DNA from: Thozetella sp. PMI_491
Taxonomy: Eukaryota > Ascomycota > Sordariomycetes > Chaetosphaeriales > Chaetosphaeriaceae
Reading direction: 5' to 3'
Length of the DNA: 64,000 nucleotides
Assembly: GCA_021432635.1 (NCBI GenBank)
Contig: MU270122.1
Span: 3,962-67,961, forward strand
The translations under genes were made by a program, and so were the position numbers. The notes below the pieces were generated by a model that had not been told where the DNA came from, searched no databases, and was given only the letters and a program-made list of their open reading frames with translations. Numbering within the stretch: the first letter of the stretch is position 1; every line of letters starts with the position of its first letter. Positions 1-11,408 of this stretch are shown one piece after another.

Positions 1-2000
1 TTTTTTTTTAGGAAAAAAAAAAAAAAAAAACAAAAAAACTCTTGGAGCTGGGCAGGGAGCAAAACTTTCAAACAACCGTTCGTGCTGTGGGGCGTGAGAC
101 GGGGCGGCGGTGAATCATACGATTGCGACCCTAACCCTTGTGGGTCCTAAAGGCTATGGCTGTATTTACTGGGGATAGGGGGAACGGTGGAGTGCTGTGG
201 CTAAGCAAATGAAGGCTTCCCCGTGCCCTCTAGAGGATCCTCGAAGCCCAATGAAGTTCCTTGGCGGAAGGAGACAGAACATCTCTCGGCATAGAGCCGT
301 ATTTCAACGGGGGCATTCTCTACGGTATTGCTAGTGTGGTCGGCGGCCGGATGGGCGGCGCCGTGCTAGAAGAGGCAGGCTCGGGTGTGATGCTGTGTGA
401 CTGGCTGTGGTGAGGAGGGTGAAAGGCTGTGATGGCATGAGGAAGTTGAGGATGTAAGTTGAAGCTGGAGACTGCGGCAGTGGTCCGATGTTTCGAGTCG
501 GTGCCTCGTGTTAGACCAGGACGGGGAGGTTGTAGGAGAGTCAGTAAAGTGATAACTATAATACAGCCCCCGTTAGTTTGTTTGTCAGTCAAAGTGTGAA
601 TCAAAGACCGCAGTCTTCGCATTTATTTTCATGGACCATAGGAAAGTAAGTAGTCCAGATATAGGAAGCTCATGGGGCCAGCCACGAGCCAAAAGGGCCG
701 CGTTAACTGCCTTTCATGATCTCAAATCTAGTTCGCCACAGGCCTGTACCAAGCTGATAAATATACTAGTGGTTGATTGTAACAGGTAGGTAGGTACGCA
801 GTAGGTAGTATTGATGCTAAGCCAGGACATGTACTCGTACGAGCACACTTGGCTCGCACAGCGGATACGGGTCCACCGGAGCAGCCAGCACCACGACAAA
901 CCTTGAGGCGCCGTAAGTCACAGGCCAATAACGCCCCGGCCGATATGACTCAACCGGCACCTAGCTCCTGGACTTGGTAGTTAAAATAGGTATTTTAAAT
1001 ATAATATTTGTGTACTGTGAGTAAATTACAATAAAACCCATGTTCAGCTTTCCCAGTTGAATATTAAAGCTTACTGACTCATTTCCAGTGCGAAATTCCA
1101 TGATACTGTGTCGATCGTAAGAGGCAACCTTGATAGAGCTAATCAACTATTTCTGTACTCGAAAAAGTACTGTAACCATATTCGCCAATTGCCAGAAAAC
1201 GGAAGCCAAATCTGAAGGAATGTATTGCAGGTACCGGATATTCTGTGAACCTGTAACAGTTGTACTGACTGGGCTTAGCCCGCAAGGTTAAACAGTCTAT
1301 TGCTTAAGTCAGGTTGTCACGTCAAGACTACTATATACTCAAGAGTAGAACCAATTCAGATGAGGATTAGATTGATCATTAGAGATCTAAGAGACTAGGT
1401 GGGCGAATACCGTGTCTGAACAGAGATCTCTAGTTCCCTTGGCTCAACAGGCACACACATCTTTCCTTTAGTGTTCCGTGAGAGCCTTGGTCTTTCGCGC
1501 GAGCAATCCGGTCACGTGACCCTCACAGGTCCATTTCGGCGGGGTCTTCATAGGGACCATTGGTTCGTTGTGGCAAGGGAATATGTAAAACCCGCAGGGG
1601 TTAGCTTGCTTGGCTTACCGGATTGGCACTAATTAACGTAAAGAATGGTAGCACGTGCCTCGCATCGATTATGAGCATTACTGGCGGCTTCCAATTGAAG
1701 CCAGACTATTTAAAATGAGCACGAACTCTATGGCTTGCCACTAAACCGGAAACGGTGCGTCAAAGTTTTTGTGGCTTAGTGTCGAGGAATATAAATTAAG
1801 CTTCCATCCTCCCAGGTCAATCGTTCACATGCTGTCCAGCTCTATCCATCTACACACTGCATGTTGTATCGTGTGCGTTGTTCTTCAGGAAATTGGTCTT
1901 ACGTAGCTAGTAAGCAAGAATAGAATTAAAGATAAGCCGCTATAACAAGTGCGGTGTCATTTGAACACGAACGAGTCTATGATACTCGACGACAGCTAGA
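1..2000. other. intergenic, no gene seen
   Basis: The window opens with a T-run followed by an A-run (about positions 1-30). No open frame longer than about 100 codons and no recognisable protein motif was found on either strand. The stretch from about 960 to 1960 is AT-richer than the coding regions and may include the promoter of the transporter gene that starts at 2001. A single CCCTAACCC near 129 is too short to be a telomeric repeat. Confidence 0.6.
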
Positions 2001-3799
2001 ATGACAGTTCAACGCCGCTGGTGGTCTTATGTGTCTGCATTCGGGGACTTGGATGCCCATCTGTGGAACACTATCCACGAGAACTGGTACCTGGGCTTTA
2101 CCTCATTTGGCGGGCCACCGGTTCACTTCAAGATTGTGAGTTTGCCACAAGCTGGGCCCAATCCAGCTGTATCCCCTCTCCCTATATTGAGCCGGTATCC
2201 GTAGAGGGATGGATTGCTAATTTATGGGTTACCTTACCAGTTTCGGGATAAGTTCGTCAAAAACCTCAAATGGCTCGATGAAGAGATTGTAAGTATGCGA
2301 AAAAGACACAACGGTGCTTTGAGAACTCATGGCATAGATGGGCATTCTAACAAAGCTACAGTATCAGGAACTCTTCAGTGTGTGCCAGGCCCTCTCTGGC
2401 CCAGGAAGCACGAAGATGCATTACTGCATCAACCTTCTTCATGATGGTTTTATCTCCGCAGTCTTGGGCTTTTTAATTTGGAGGTTCGTAAAGTTTCCTT
2501 TCTTTAGTTGTTCTGATAATCGCAGCTAACCACAGACGGGCCTCTCACAGTCTTCCTGGAGCCCTTGGAATGTTTGGACTAGCTATGGGCATCTCCAACA
2601 TTGGTGAACAACTCCCTCGAGCCGTATACGCGCTCCTCTCTGGAATTAACGCAGCAACGGTTGGTATCGTTGCTGTTGCAGCCGTTCAGCTCTCGGAAAA
2701 GGCTATCACTGATCCTTTGACGCGATTGCTGGTATTTCTTGGCGCCGCTGCTGGATTGATGTATAACGCCCTTTGGTTTTTCCCTTTACTTATGTTACTT
2801 GGAGGCGTGGCAACAGTGATCTATGACTTTCGCTGGCTCCATAAGCCAGTCAAACAGGTTATAGGGCTTGTTCAGAAGTTTAAAATGGGCCCTCGGCAGC
2901 AGGCTTGCGTCCTGGAAGACGGGCGACAGCAGGAGCAAGGAGTTGAGCTCCATCAAACGCGCAATAACTCCACAGACGAGGGCATCTCTGCGACGCAGCA
3001 AGCCAATGAATTTTCACAAAATTTACAAGAGAATGATGCAGACATTCAGCGACAGAACGCCAGACAACCCGCTACTACAACCGAGTCAGAGCCCCGAGTT
3101 GTGCCACTCAATCGACGCTTCAACATGAATTGGAAAGCGGGTTTGTTCATCATTATCCTGTTTCTAATGTCATTTGCCGCGGTTCTTGCACTGCGAGTGA
3201 CTCTTCCAAACCCAACGTCTCGTCTCTTTGCTCTTTTTGCCAATATGTATTTGGCTGGAACCATCATCTTTGGTGGTGGTCCTGTGGTTATCCCGCTTCT
3301 TCGAGAGTACATTGTTGCCGAAGGTTGGGTATCGCCACGGGATTTCTTGCTAGGTCTTGCCATTATCCAGGCGTTTCCCGGCCCGAATTTCAACTTTGCG
3401 GTTTATCTCGGAACTCTGACTGCGATTAATATCGGACAATCTCCCGCCGCCGGTGCCATCCTTGGCTTCATTGGTATATTCACTCCTGGTATGGTTACAG
3501 TCCACGGAACAATGGGAGTCTGGAGCGCGATCAGGAGTTGGAGATGGGTCAAGTCAGCACTGCGTGGTCTGAATGCGACAGCCGTAGGGTTGATCTATAC
3601 GGCAGTCTATCGGCTGTGGCAAATTGGCTACATCGACGAGGGTTATCAGCAGGGGACAAGTCTCGCCACAGAGCCATGGTGGGTGGTGGTGACAGCTACA
3701 AGCTATGTGTTTGGGTATTGGTTTGGGGTCAGCCCACCAGTTGCCATCATCGCCGGCGGCGTCATGGGTATGATCTGGTACGGAGTTGTGTCAACATAA
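2001..3799 (+). CDS. chromate ion transporter (CHR family), two-domain membrane protein
   Basis: This encodes a multi-pass membrane protein of the chromate transporter family, which exports chromate or related oxyanions; the true substrate here is not known. I read four exons: 2001-2135, 2241-2288, 2362-2483 and 2551-3799, giving 517 residues. The introns have GTGAGT, GTAAGT and GTTCGT donors, and CTAAC branch points are visible in the last two. Each half carries the family signature. In the first half it is FTSFGGPPVH (residues 33-42), then FVKNLKWLDEE, a QALSGPGST segment and LPGALGM near residue 103. In the second half it is FGGGPVVIPLLREY and QAFPGPNFNFAVYLG, around residues 335-390. A charged, Gln-rich loop of roughly 90 residues (about 205-295) separates the halves, as in long-chain fungal and bacterial members. 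Repeated short hydrophobic segments fit a polytopic protein. No neighbour suggests an operon-like link. Confidence 0.88.
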
Positions 3800-5411
3800 G
3801 GAGGAGCGTGTTTCTGAAAATACGCTGCCTGCTGAAGTAGAATTGGTAAAACGCCATTTCTACCAAGGGAAAAGTGCCGGACTCGTGGGGCGGGTAGGCT
3901 CACTTCATCTCCTTTCCTGCCATCTCTTCTTCTGTCTTAGGATTTATTACGCCCTTCTCGGTTAAGTCTTTTAAAATAGTATTAACAAAGCAAATAATCT
4001 AGAAACTATCCAGCCAGCCGATGAACATTGCCCTTTACACAGCTAGCGATCTAAAGCTGGATTTATCTGGATTTTACTTTACCAGTACCTTGAAATACGG
4101 CCACCTCAAGTATCAACGAGATCCAGCTGCCGTACGAGGATAAATAGTAGGCTTCCCAGCCAGCTTTCCAGGCAGCTGGTCAAGCAAGCATCTCACCATC
4201 TTAATCACTCGTTTACTAGCACAGCTTATACAGCTAGATTTTATGCCTTCGACCGTACTCCCGTCGGTCCGATACTAGGTCATAGCAGCCCTATGAGATG
4301 ACTCAATCGGAGTTAACCTTCCTCCGATAAGCCGCGCCTAAGAGGATAAGAGAGTAGCTGCCGTGAGAGCCTGCCATCTCGGACCTCGAACAACTTTCTT
4401 ACTAAACCTCATACAACATACTCAAGCGCACCCACTGCCAAGATAAAACCCATCCCAGCCCCTCTTTTCATCTCTAAAGGCCGATATTACACCAAGGAAG
4501 CTATCGTTAAAGCTCCAGCCAATATAAATAAAGTCATAGGCCAAGCAAGGAATATAAGTCCTTTAATTGATCTCGATCATTTATCTATCGAAGACCTTCT
4601 TTATCTCTTTAAGTTTGGTTATAATATTTTGCCGAGAATAAGAATAAGACGATTAGGCGGGAGGAGATCCTGGCAAGCCTTTATTTCCTCGAGAAAGAAG
4701 ACAATAAGGCTTTGTATTATCGTGTTTTGCTAGGTGGTTGGAATGTCTGGTTCAAATGTCCCAGAGTATTTGTAATAAAGTGCGGAATGGCCAGCGCTGA
4801 AGCGGCTTGCTAAAGCTAGATCCTTAGGGTAGTCACGTAATCAGGGCTCAAGTGCCCACACGGTCAACGATCCATCATATTAATGTTCACAGTCTGAGCT
4901 CCCTCATAGAGGGAAATACACACATATATATATCGTTGTAATTTTTAGTAGCTACGTAGTTTTGTTTGTATGCACTACCATGTTACATGTGGTGCATGGA
5001 TAAGTGTTACTGTGGAGGGGGTAGTCCGACCGACTTGTAGCAAAATGAATTTGCCGTAGAATTTCCCGATCTGGAATGCTTACCCTCTAGAGCCCCGTTA
5101 CCCAGCCTTCTCCTGCTTGGTTGCAGTCTGCCAAGAGCCTCGTAATGCGCACTCGGTCAGTGACTCAACCGTTGCCTGACCAGTGTTGGACTGGCTCGGA
5201 GAAAGCAACAGGAGGGTTTCGGCATGAAAATCGAAAACCCACTCATTTATTTCTTGTCTTCAGATTGTGAGGACATTTCAAGAAACTGTTCAGCTCGTAA
5301 CCGAACATCAAGCGCCGATCTCGAGCACAAATTTGCGAGAGCCGCATGCACGCCGTGGCAGCAAAAGTAACAAACACTGGGACTCAAAAAGAACTTCTTT
5401 CGAGCTTCTAG
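3800..5411. other. intergenic, AT-rich degenerate stretch
   Basis: No supported gene. From about 3950 to 4950 the DNA becomes AT-rich and full of CTAG/AGCT steps, with only short broken frames; one of about 58 codons ends near 4813. This looks like an old, decayed repeat, but no terminal repeat, transposase or reverse transcriptase motif is readable. A short TATATATA run lies near 4925. The last 200 bases would hold the promoter of the gene at 5412. Confidence 0.4.
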
Positions 5412-6353
5412 ATGCCGTGGGCCAAGAAAGTCATTGACTTTGCAGAAGTCAGAGCTGACCTGGACACCGGGGTGCCGACCCAGTTCAACACCTCCTTCCA
5501 CACCGAAGCCGAGGCGCCAGACAAGACATTTCCGCTGGCGGAGCCGTATTCGTACCTCCGATGGCTCCCCTTGATTCTGCGGTCCCGCAGTCTTTCGCTT
5601 GCCGCGGTGCAGACTGTTACCTTCTCGACATCCCAGGCACGCATGCTCCTGGAAGCGTGCGAGGGTTCCATCCCGACCGGGCGCGTCAATTTGATGCTCG
5701 CCGAAGACCTCGAGGCCGAGATCGCGCCAGTGCTCTCCAAACTGAGGTTTCCGCCTGAGGGGCTCTTTGCCCGCTTCGATGCCTGTTCCCCCAAGGATGG
5801 CGCCCACAAGGTGCCGGGGCAGATGTCGCTGCACTCGGTGGACGACGTCATCCTGCGCGTGGTCACGTCAGGGCGCTGCCGCAGTGCGATCAAGGGATGC
5901 TTGCAGGCAGGGCAGCCGCTCGACCTTTTCTTCCTGCCATTTGACGGCCGCATGGCGGGGGACCGCGAATACCGCGTCTTCTGCCGAACAGGTGACTGTC
6001 GCATCACTGGTATCAGCCAGTACCGCTGGCACAAGCCGTGGCGGTTCGCCGACCGGTCTGAACAGGATCAGAGCGACATCATTACCAAGATCTGCCTCGA
6101 AGCGGAGCGGATCCGGGGCGAGATTCTAGCCGATGCGAATGGAGACAGGGCGGAGCACCGCCTGTTGCGGGAGCAGGGCTTCTCATTCGACTTGTTCTTC
6201 GACGAGGAGGCGCAAAAGGTCGAGCTGGTCGAGCTCAACAGCTTCGGCATCCGGAGCCCGTGTGGCTCGTGCCTCTTTCAGTGGCTCAGGGACAGGAAAG
6301 TGTTGTACGACGAGGAAGAAACCAGGACGGTAGAGTTCCGCGTTAGTTTGTGA
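5412..6353 (+). CDS. CDC123/D123-like ATP-grasp protein
   Basis: This is a single-exon gene for 313 residues. The order of segments matches the D123 (CDC123) family, whose best-known member is an ATP-grasp-fold assembly factor for translation initiation factor eIF2. The visible landmarks are a FARFDACSPKDGAHK segment near residue 119, which resembles the family's lysine-bearing PKD region. REYRVFCRTGDCRITGISQY begins near residue 188 and matches the strand carrying the EFR/EYRVF signature. KVELVELNSFG near residue 268 corresponds to the metal-binding IDFNPFG-like motif, here with Glu and Asn. The protein is divergent from the core eIF2 factor, so it is more likely a paralogue with its own client or small-molecule substrate. 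The start is the first ATG of the open frame. It is transcribed towards the minus-strand oxidase gene, with about 200 bases between the two stops. Confidence 0.68.
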   Translation: MPWAKKVIDFAEVRADLDTGVPTQFNTSFHTEAEAPDKTFPLAEPYSYLRWLPLILRSRSLSLAAVQTVTFSTSQARMLLEACEGSIPTGRVNLMLAEDLEAEIAPVLSKLRFPPEGLFARFDACSPKDGAHKVPGQMSLHSVDDVILRVVTSGRCRSAIKGCLQAGQPLDLFFLPFDGRMAGDREYRVFCRTGDCRITGISQYRWHKPWRFADRSEQDQSDIITKICLEAERIRGEILADANGDRAEHRLLREQGFSFDLFFDEEAQKVELVELNSFGIRSPCGSCLFQWLRDRKVLYDEEETRTVEFRVSL

Positions 6354-6557
6354 ATCTTCCTCTGCAGCTACGCACTCACAGCCTCCTGGGGACAATGCGG
6401 GGGGCGTCACGCATAGTGGATGATTCGGACTCGAGAATAACGTGAACATTCAGCCGTTGGCAAATCGGAATTAAGATACTGATATGCAAAAGTCTACATG
6501 GATGCTTATTGGCCCTCAACCACCAACAAAGAAACACTCGTCTATGGAATGGCCTGA

Positions 6558-8192
6558 TCAGGCCGGCAGGATGCCCTGCGGATAATGGAAAACGTCTTGC
6601 GGATCCACCGCCTTCTTGATCTGCTGCAACTTGCCGAGGTGCGAACCCCAGTAGTTTGCCTGGGCCGTCTTCTGGTCCATCTTGGGGTCTGGGTAGTTGA
6701 CGTACATGCCCCAGTCGCTGTCGACCATGCTGTGGGTGATGTTGGCTACGAAGTTCTGCATGAACGAGAAGCCGTCGGCCGGGTAGGACCCGCGGTCGAC
6801 GCGGTCGTAGAACGAGTACATGAGGAGGAAGTCGCGGTGCACGTACGCCGACGACTCGACGTCCGGTGTCGTCACGGCCGAGGTGTCGCCGCCGTGCAGG
6901 TCGATCTGCACGTACCAGTCGCGCTTGTTCGGTTTGGCCTGTCCGAACCAGTACGCCACGAACGACTGGATCTGCGCGAGGCTGAGCGCCTTGGTGTAGA
7001 GGCTGGACGAATAGAACGTCTCGTGCTGCGTTAAGGGGGCGGTAAGCCTCTGTTTACTTCAGGGGTTTGGGGAAGGGAGAAGGGGTGGCGCGGCACTTAC
7101 GTAATCGTAGGGATGCCCCTGGTCGAGCGCCATGCCGTTGCCAAAGTGCTTCAGCTGGTCGAGCCAGCCGCCTTGCTGGGCCAGCTGCAGGGAGCCGCCG
7201 GTCTTGTTGAACAGCGGCTGCAGGGCGGCCTGCAGACCGGCCTTGTCGCCGTACCACAGGCCCTCGAGGTTCGTGAACTGCTTTGTGATGAAGACGCGCA
7301 TGTTGAGCTCCTTGGGCATGGTCTCAGAGTAGTTCTGAACTGCCTGGAGACCGTTGACGGCTTGCTCCTGGGTGGTCCACCGCATCTGCGCTGCGAACAT
7401 GGTGACGTTGCTGGGGGCCTCAAACGTCTTGAACCGGAAGTTCGACACGATCCCGATCGAGCTGCCGGCCCCGCGGATCGCCCAGAAGACGTCGGCGTTC
7501 TCCGTCGCCGAGCAGTTGACGACAGTCGAGTTGGCCAGCACCACCGTCGCGCCTACGAGCCAGTCAAGCGCTAGCCCTTTGGTGTGGGAGCTCACGCCGA
7601 AGCCGCCGTGCAGGACGTGACCGCCAACCCCGACTCTGTATATCATTAGCAACCATGCAGATAGAGCAGACAAGCCGGTCATCTCTACTTACCCTGGACA
7701 GGTACCATGGCTAATTGCGCGACCACCCTGGGCGAAGAGCTCGGCGGCTACATGGCCAAGGCGCGAGCCGCCCTCCACGTTCGCCTCGAACGTCTTGTTG
7801 TCCACGACAATCTTGTTCATGCGGTCCATCTCGATGGTCAAGTGGCCATCCTCGCCGCCGAGCCCGAAAGATGCGTAGCTGTGGCCGCCGCACTTGGCAT
7901 TGGCCTTAACCCCAAGCTTCACGGCGCAGGCGACAGCGTCCTGGATGTGCTGGACGGTGGTCGGAACGGCGATCCCGATCGGCGTGTAGTTGAGCTGGAG
8001 GTTGAACGGCGCCGCATCGAGCGCCCAGTTGTTAGTCCCCAGGCCATCGGTGGGCACGCCGGACTTGCTAAGGCAGTCTGAGAGCGCCTCCTGCTTGTCA
8101 AAGACGTTGCCGGTGTCGCGCGACTTGCAGTTTCCGGCCAACACCGAGGCCGCGAGGCCCAGCAGGCACGCGGCTTGGAAGGGGATCTGCAT
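6558..8192 (-). CDS. secreted FAD-dependent oligosaccharide oxidase (AA7, berberine bridge type)
   Basis: Members of this flavoenzyme family oxidise the reducing-end C1 of oligosaccharides to lactones and reduce oxygen to hydrogen peroxide. I read three exons: 8192-7693, 7635-7101 and 7025-6558, giving 500 residues, with GTAAGT donors at both introns. The N-terminus (about residues 1-20) is a typical signal peptide. The FAD-binding PP domain is clear. His104 in KCGGHSYASFG and Cys165 in SHGTCPGVGVGGH sit at the two positions that bind FAD covalently in glucooligosaccharide and xylooligosaccharide oxidases of this family. The C-terminal BBE segment with NYWGSHLGKLQQIKKAVDPQ and DVFHYPQGI is present, so the protein is full length. 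Several N-glycosylation sequons fit secretion. Neighbouring GH10 xylanase and lactonase-family genes make xylo-oligosaccharides a reasonable substrate, but gluco- or chito-oligosaccharides cannot be excluded from sequence alone. Confidence 0.9.
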
Positions 8193-8721
8193 TGTAGGGG
8201 GATGTGCACGCGGACCGGGTTGATCACGCAGTATGATGGTCTCTTGCTTGGGTCAAGCTCCAGCACCTCTGTGCCCCAGCTGTGCGGCTTGATGTGCGTC
8301 GGGCGTTTGGCCCAGAGGATCGGATCTGGGGAAGCGTCTGGGGAAGCGGAGCCGTGATATACTCGTCCAGAGCCGGGCTGCCTTCCTTCGCCTCTGAGTG
8401 CAGGCTCGTAGACCCCGCCTCCTGTAGGACTCAGTGATCAGTGTCTACGCAGGACCGGTAAAGACCGTGAACTCTTGGAGGGAGCTTTATGGCGCCATCC
8501 CCGGGTCCTCATGGCACGGCGATCGGCCCACACTTTAAATCTTGTGTGAGTGTGCCGCCCGCGGAAAGAGACAGGCTCTGCTGGGCAACGGTCATCGGGT
8601 CACTGGAAGCTTCTACCGAACTGTATTAATTAAGCGGCGCTGGCCTTTGGGAACTGCCAGCTAGGAGGGCCGAATGGGCCGTTAGACCAGGCACGCTTTC
8701 TATGCAGATAAGCTGAATGGA

Positions 8722-8727
8722 GGCTAA
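8722..8727 (+). promoter_or_regulatory. GGCTAA, possible XlnR/Xyr1-type site
   Basis: This is the hexamer recognised by the fungal xylanase regulator XlnR/Xyr1. It lies about 530 bases upstream of the oxidase start. A single hexamer is weak evidence; the context is what makes it worth noting. Confidence 0.2.
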
Positions 8728-9093
8728 CTTGTCCATTCCTATCTCGGGAAATTAATACTAGATGCTGCTATGATTCGCTGGTCCGACATCGAACCATGCT
8801 TAAAGTTATGAGAGCCAGGCCAGGGCATGTGCCTACCAGGAGCGGGTGCTGGTGAGACAGAGGGCAACACGACCGATCTTCAGATCGCCCAGGTCGATCC
8901 ACGGACGGATATCATATAGGCTATAATAAGACAACTTGGCGATCTGAAGTGAAAATTTCGCCAACAAGCCCACGTTGGGGGCGGGCCCAGTTGTCGACGG
9001 GGGAAGAGGGCAGCACGTTCGCGGGAGCGCCCAATGATGCCGGGGTGTCCGCGGCACAAGCCCCCGGAGAACGCGGTGCCATGCCCGGGATGC

Positions 9094-9099
9094 GGCTAA
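9094..9099 (+). promoter_or_regulatory. GGCTAA, possible XlnR/Xyr1-type site
   Basis: This is a second copy of the hexamer between the divergent oxidase and lactonase genes, about 900 and 1090 bases from the two starts. Confidence 0.18.
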
Positions 9100-9818
9100 T
9101 ATGGAAGTTCATGTATCGAAGGGACAAGCCGGGCCTGGGTGTAAATGCCTTTATCAGCTCGAGCCAGGCCGGTCTAACGCCCCCAAACCCGTTGCGCGGG
9201 AACAGGAGCGACAGGCCTCCTGGCCGACAGTTCGCCAAACCTCCCTCGATGACACCTCTAAGATTCCTGCGGGAGGTACGGGATGGTGGTCCTCGCTCCT
9301 GGGGCACGCGCAAAAATAGGTTTGTGGGACATGGCGAGAGGCATTCACGTGCCACGGACATCACAGGCAGATTGGTTGTTGAGATTATCCGGCAAATCAG
9401 TGACAGCGGGCGAGAAACGCACGATGACGAGCCAGGACCAGCGCCGATTCCCGATCTAACGGTTCTGGAAGCTCTTCCCGAGCACAAGGCGCTGCTTCAG
9501 TCTTGGCGCCAGCATCGGACGTTTGATGTTGAACGATTCCCCGGAGCCCTCAAGCCACCCGAGGGTTGTGTGCGCAGATTGGCCACGAGACTCTCCCAGG
9601 ACGTCCGAAGGGGGTGAGGACGTATCATGGTATTGGCGAAGGAGGTTACATCCAAGAGGTGGGCTCGCTCCCCGGGGCTTCGGGCCAGGGGAGTAGGGGC
9701 CCGCGGCCGGCAGCCTGGTGGGAGGACAGCCAGAGGAGCTTGGGTGGGTTGCGCGGCTACGGCACCTGATAATGAGCGTTTAATAAGGCTGTAGTCGGGG
9801 AAAAGCCACGACTCGCAT

Positions 9819-9824
9819 TTAGCC
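9819..9824 (-). promoter_or_regulatory. GGCTAA (reverse strand), possible XlnR/Xyr1-type site
   Basis: This is a third copy, read on the minus strand, about 360 bases upstream of the lactonase start. That is a usual distance for such sites in fungal promoters. Confidence 0.22.
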
Positions 9825-10184
9825 TCCCGTCCCCCGCGACCGCGCCAGGGAACCCCGTTCGCTGCAGAGGCGCACGCGTGGTCCACTCCTGCGGATATGG
9901 CTTCCGCAACATTACCACATTGAGACTTCGGAGAGCGCTGGAGATGGGACGCCATCGACGGCTGCAAACCTCGGGTCCCCGGTCGAGGAGCGGTCGCCAG
10001 TGGTACGAGAAAACGTCTCATTGGACGCCGTGGCTTATATGTCAGGTATTTCCCCAACATGGACGGGCTCCTCCCCGACTCTCGTCATGCGATATTGCTG
10101 TAGCCTGCGGCGGCGATCACCCTTGCAACCTGCAAACTTCGTACCACCGAACCTGCCCGCCCCCTGACATCGCTTGCATCCAGC

Positions 10185-11408
10185 ATGGCGTCCCTCAGGC
10201 TGTCCGTGTCGGCATTTCTCTGCGCCCTGCCCGGCGCCTTCGGGGCGAATCTGTTCGTGTCGCACTACAATGGCAACATCTACTCGCTGTCGTACACGGG
10301 ACCCTCGAGCCTCAAGGTGACCCACACCCTCAAGGCTGGGGGCCAGATGCCCAGCTGGCTGACCTACGACTCGGCCGCCCGCATCCTGTACATCACGGAC
10401 GAGAGCGGCGCGACCGGCGGCAGCACCTTGACTGCGGTGAGCGCGGCCGCCGACGGGTCCCTCAAGGTGTCGGCCACCGGCAGGAGCAACGGCGGCGAGC
10501 TTCACAGCACGCTGTATGGAGGTAGCGACGGCAAGGGCTTCCTTGCAGCCGCTGAGTAGTAAGTGCACCTGCTGGACACCAAAGCGTGGGCATAACGAAG
10601 CTGACAAGACGCCAGCGATCCGTCCTCAATCAGCACCTGGAAGCTGCCGATCGGTTCGGGCCAGTCCCTGCAGAAGCTCACCTTCACGATGAGCGGACGA
10701 GGCACGGTGCCATCGCGCCAGGACAAACCGCACCCGCACTCGGTGTTCACAGAGCCGACTGGGAAGTATCTCCTCAGCGCCGACCTCGGGGCGGACCTGA
10801 TCCGTATCTTCAGCATCGACGCCAGCAGCGGCAAGCTGACCCAGTGCACCAACGTCCAAACGGCGGCCGGCGACGGACCCCGGCACGGTGCCTTCTGGTC
10901 CAAGTCGGGCGACAGCCAGGCCACGTCCCTGTACACGGTCAACGAGCTCGGCAACTCGGTCACTTCCTGGAAGGTCTCGTACGGGTCGGGCTGCTTATCG
11001 CTCCAAAAGTTGCAGACGCTCCCGACCTACCCCGAGGGCAAGAAGGCGCCGTCCGGCAGCAAGGCCGCCGAGGTGCACGTCTCGGGTGACTTTGTGTATG
11101 CCGTCAACCGCAACGACAAGACCTTCGGCGCGCAGCAGGACTCGGCTGTGAGCTATTCCATCGCAGCCGATGGGTCCATCAAGTTCATGGAGGCCACCAA
11201 CGCATACACCTGGTACCCCCGCACCTTCCAGATCAACAAGGCCGGCGATATGGTTGCCTTCGGCGGCCAGACTTCGTCGACCGTGGCCATCGTAGAGAGG
11301 AACGTGACCACCGGACGCTTGGGCGCCCAGCTGGCCACCGTGGCGGTCGGCACCCCCGGTCGCGATGGCCAGGAAGACGGCCTGAGCGCCGTCATCTGGG
11401 ACGAGTAG
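10185..11408 (+). CDS. secreted seven-bladed beta-propeller lactonase (CMLE/6-phosphogluconolactonase-like)
   Basis: The protein belongs to the Lactonase family of seven-bladed propellers, which includes fungal carboxy-cis,cis-muconate lactonising enzyme and bacterial 6-phosphogluconolactonase. Two exons, 10185-10558 and 10616-11408, give 388 residues; the 57-nt intron has a GTAAGT donor and a CCAG acceptor. Residues 1-20 form a signal peptide, so this copy acts outside the cell, unlike the classical cytosolic cyclase. The family core is visible: KPHPHSVF at about residues 162-169, followed by SADLGADLIRIFSID. Near the C-terminus are YPRTFQINKAGDMV and GQEDGLSAVIWDE, typical of the last blades. 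Its location next to an AA7 oxidase, which makes sugar lactones, suggests an aldonolactone-opening role. That is inference; a role in aromatic catabolism or no catalysis at all remains possible. Confidence 0.83.

Larger units (their letters stand above)
8193..10184. other. shared upstream region of the oxidase and lactonase genes
   Basis: The two genes are transcribed away from each other, so this 2-kb stretch must contain both promoters. Overlapping frames occur on both strands around 8921-9617, but the plus-strand one lacks an early ATG and neither shows a recognisable motif, so I do not call genes. Three GGCTAA hexamers, listed separately, lie in this interval. Confidence 0.5.

Noticed and set aside
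8921-9617. Long overlapping frames on both strands between the oxidase and lactonase genes
   Set aside because: The plus-strand frame begins with GTG, its first ATG comes late, and neither protein resembles a known family.
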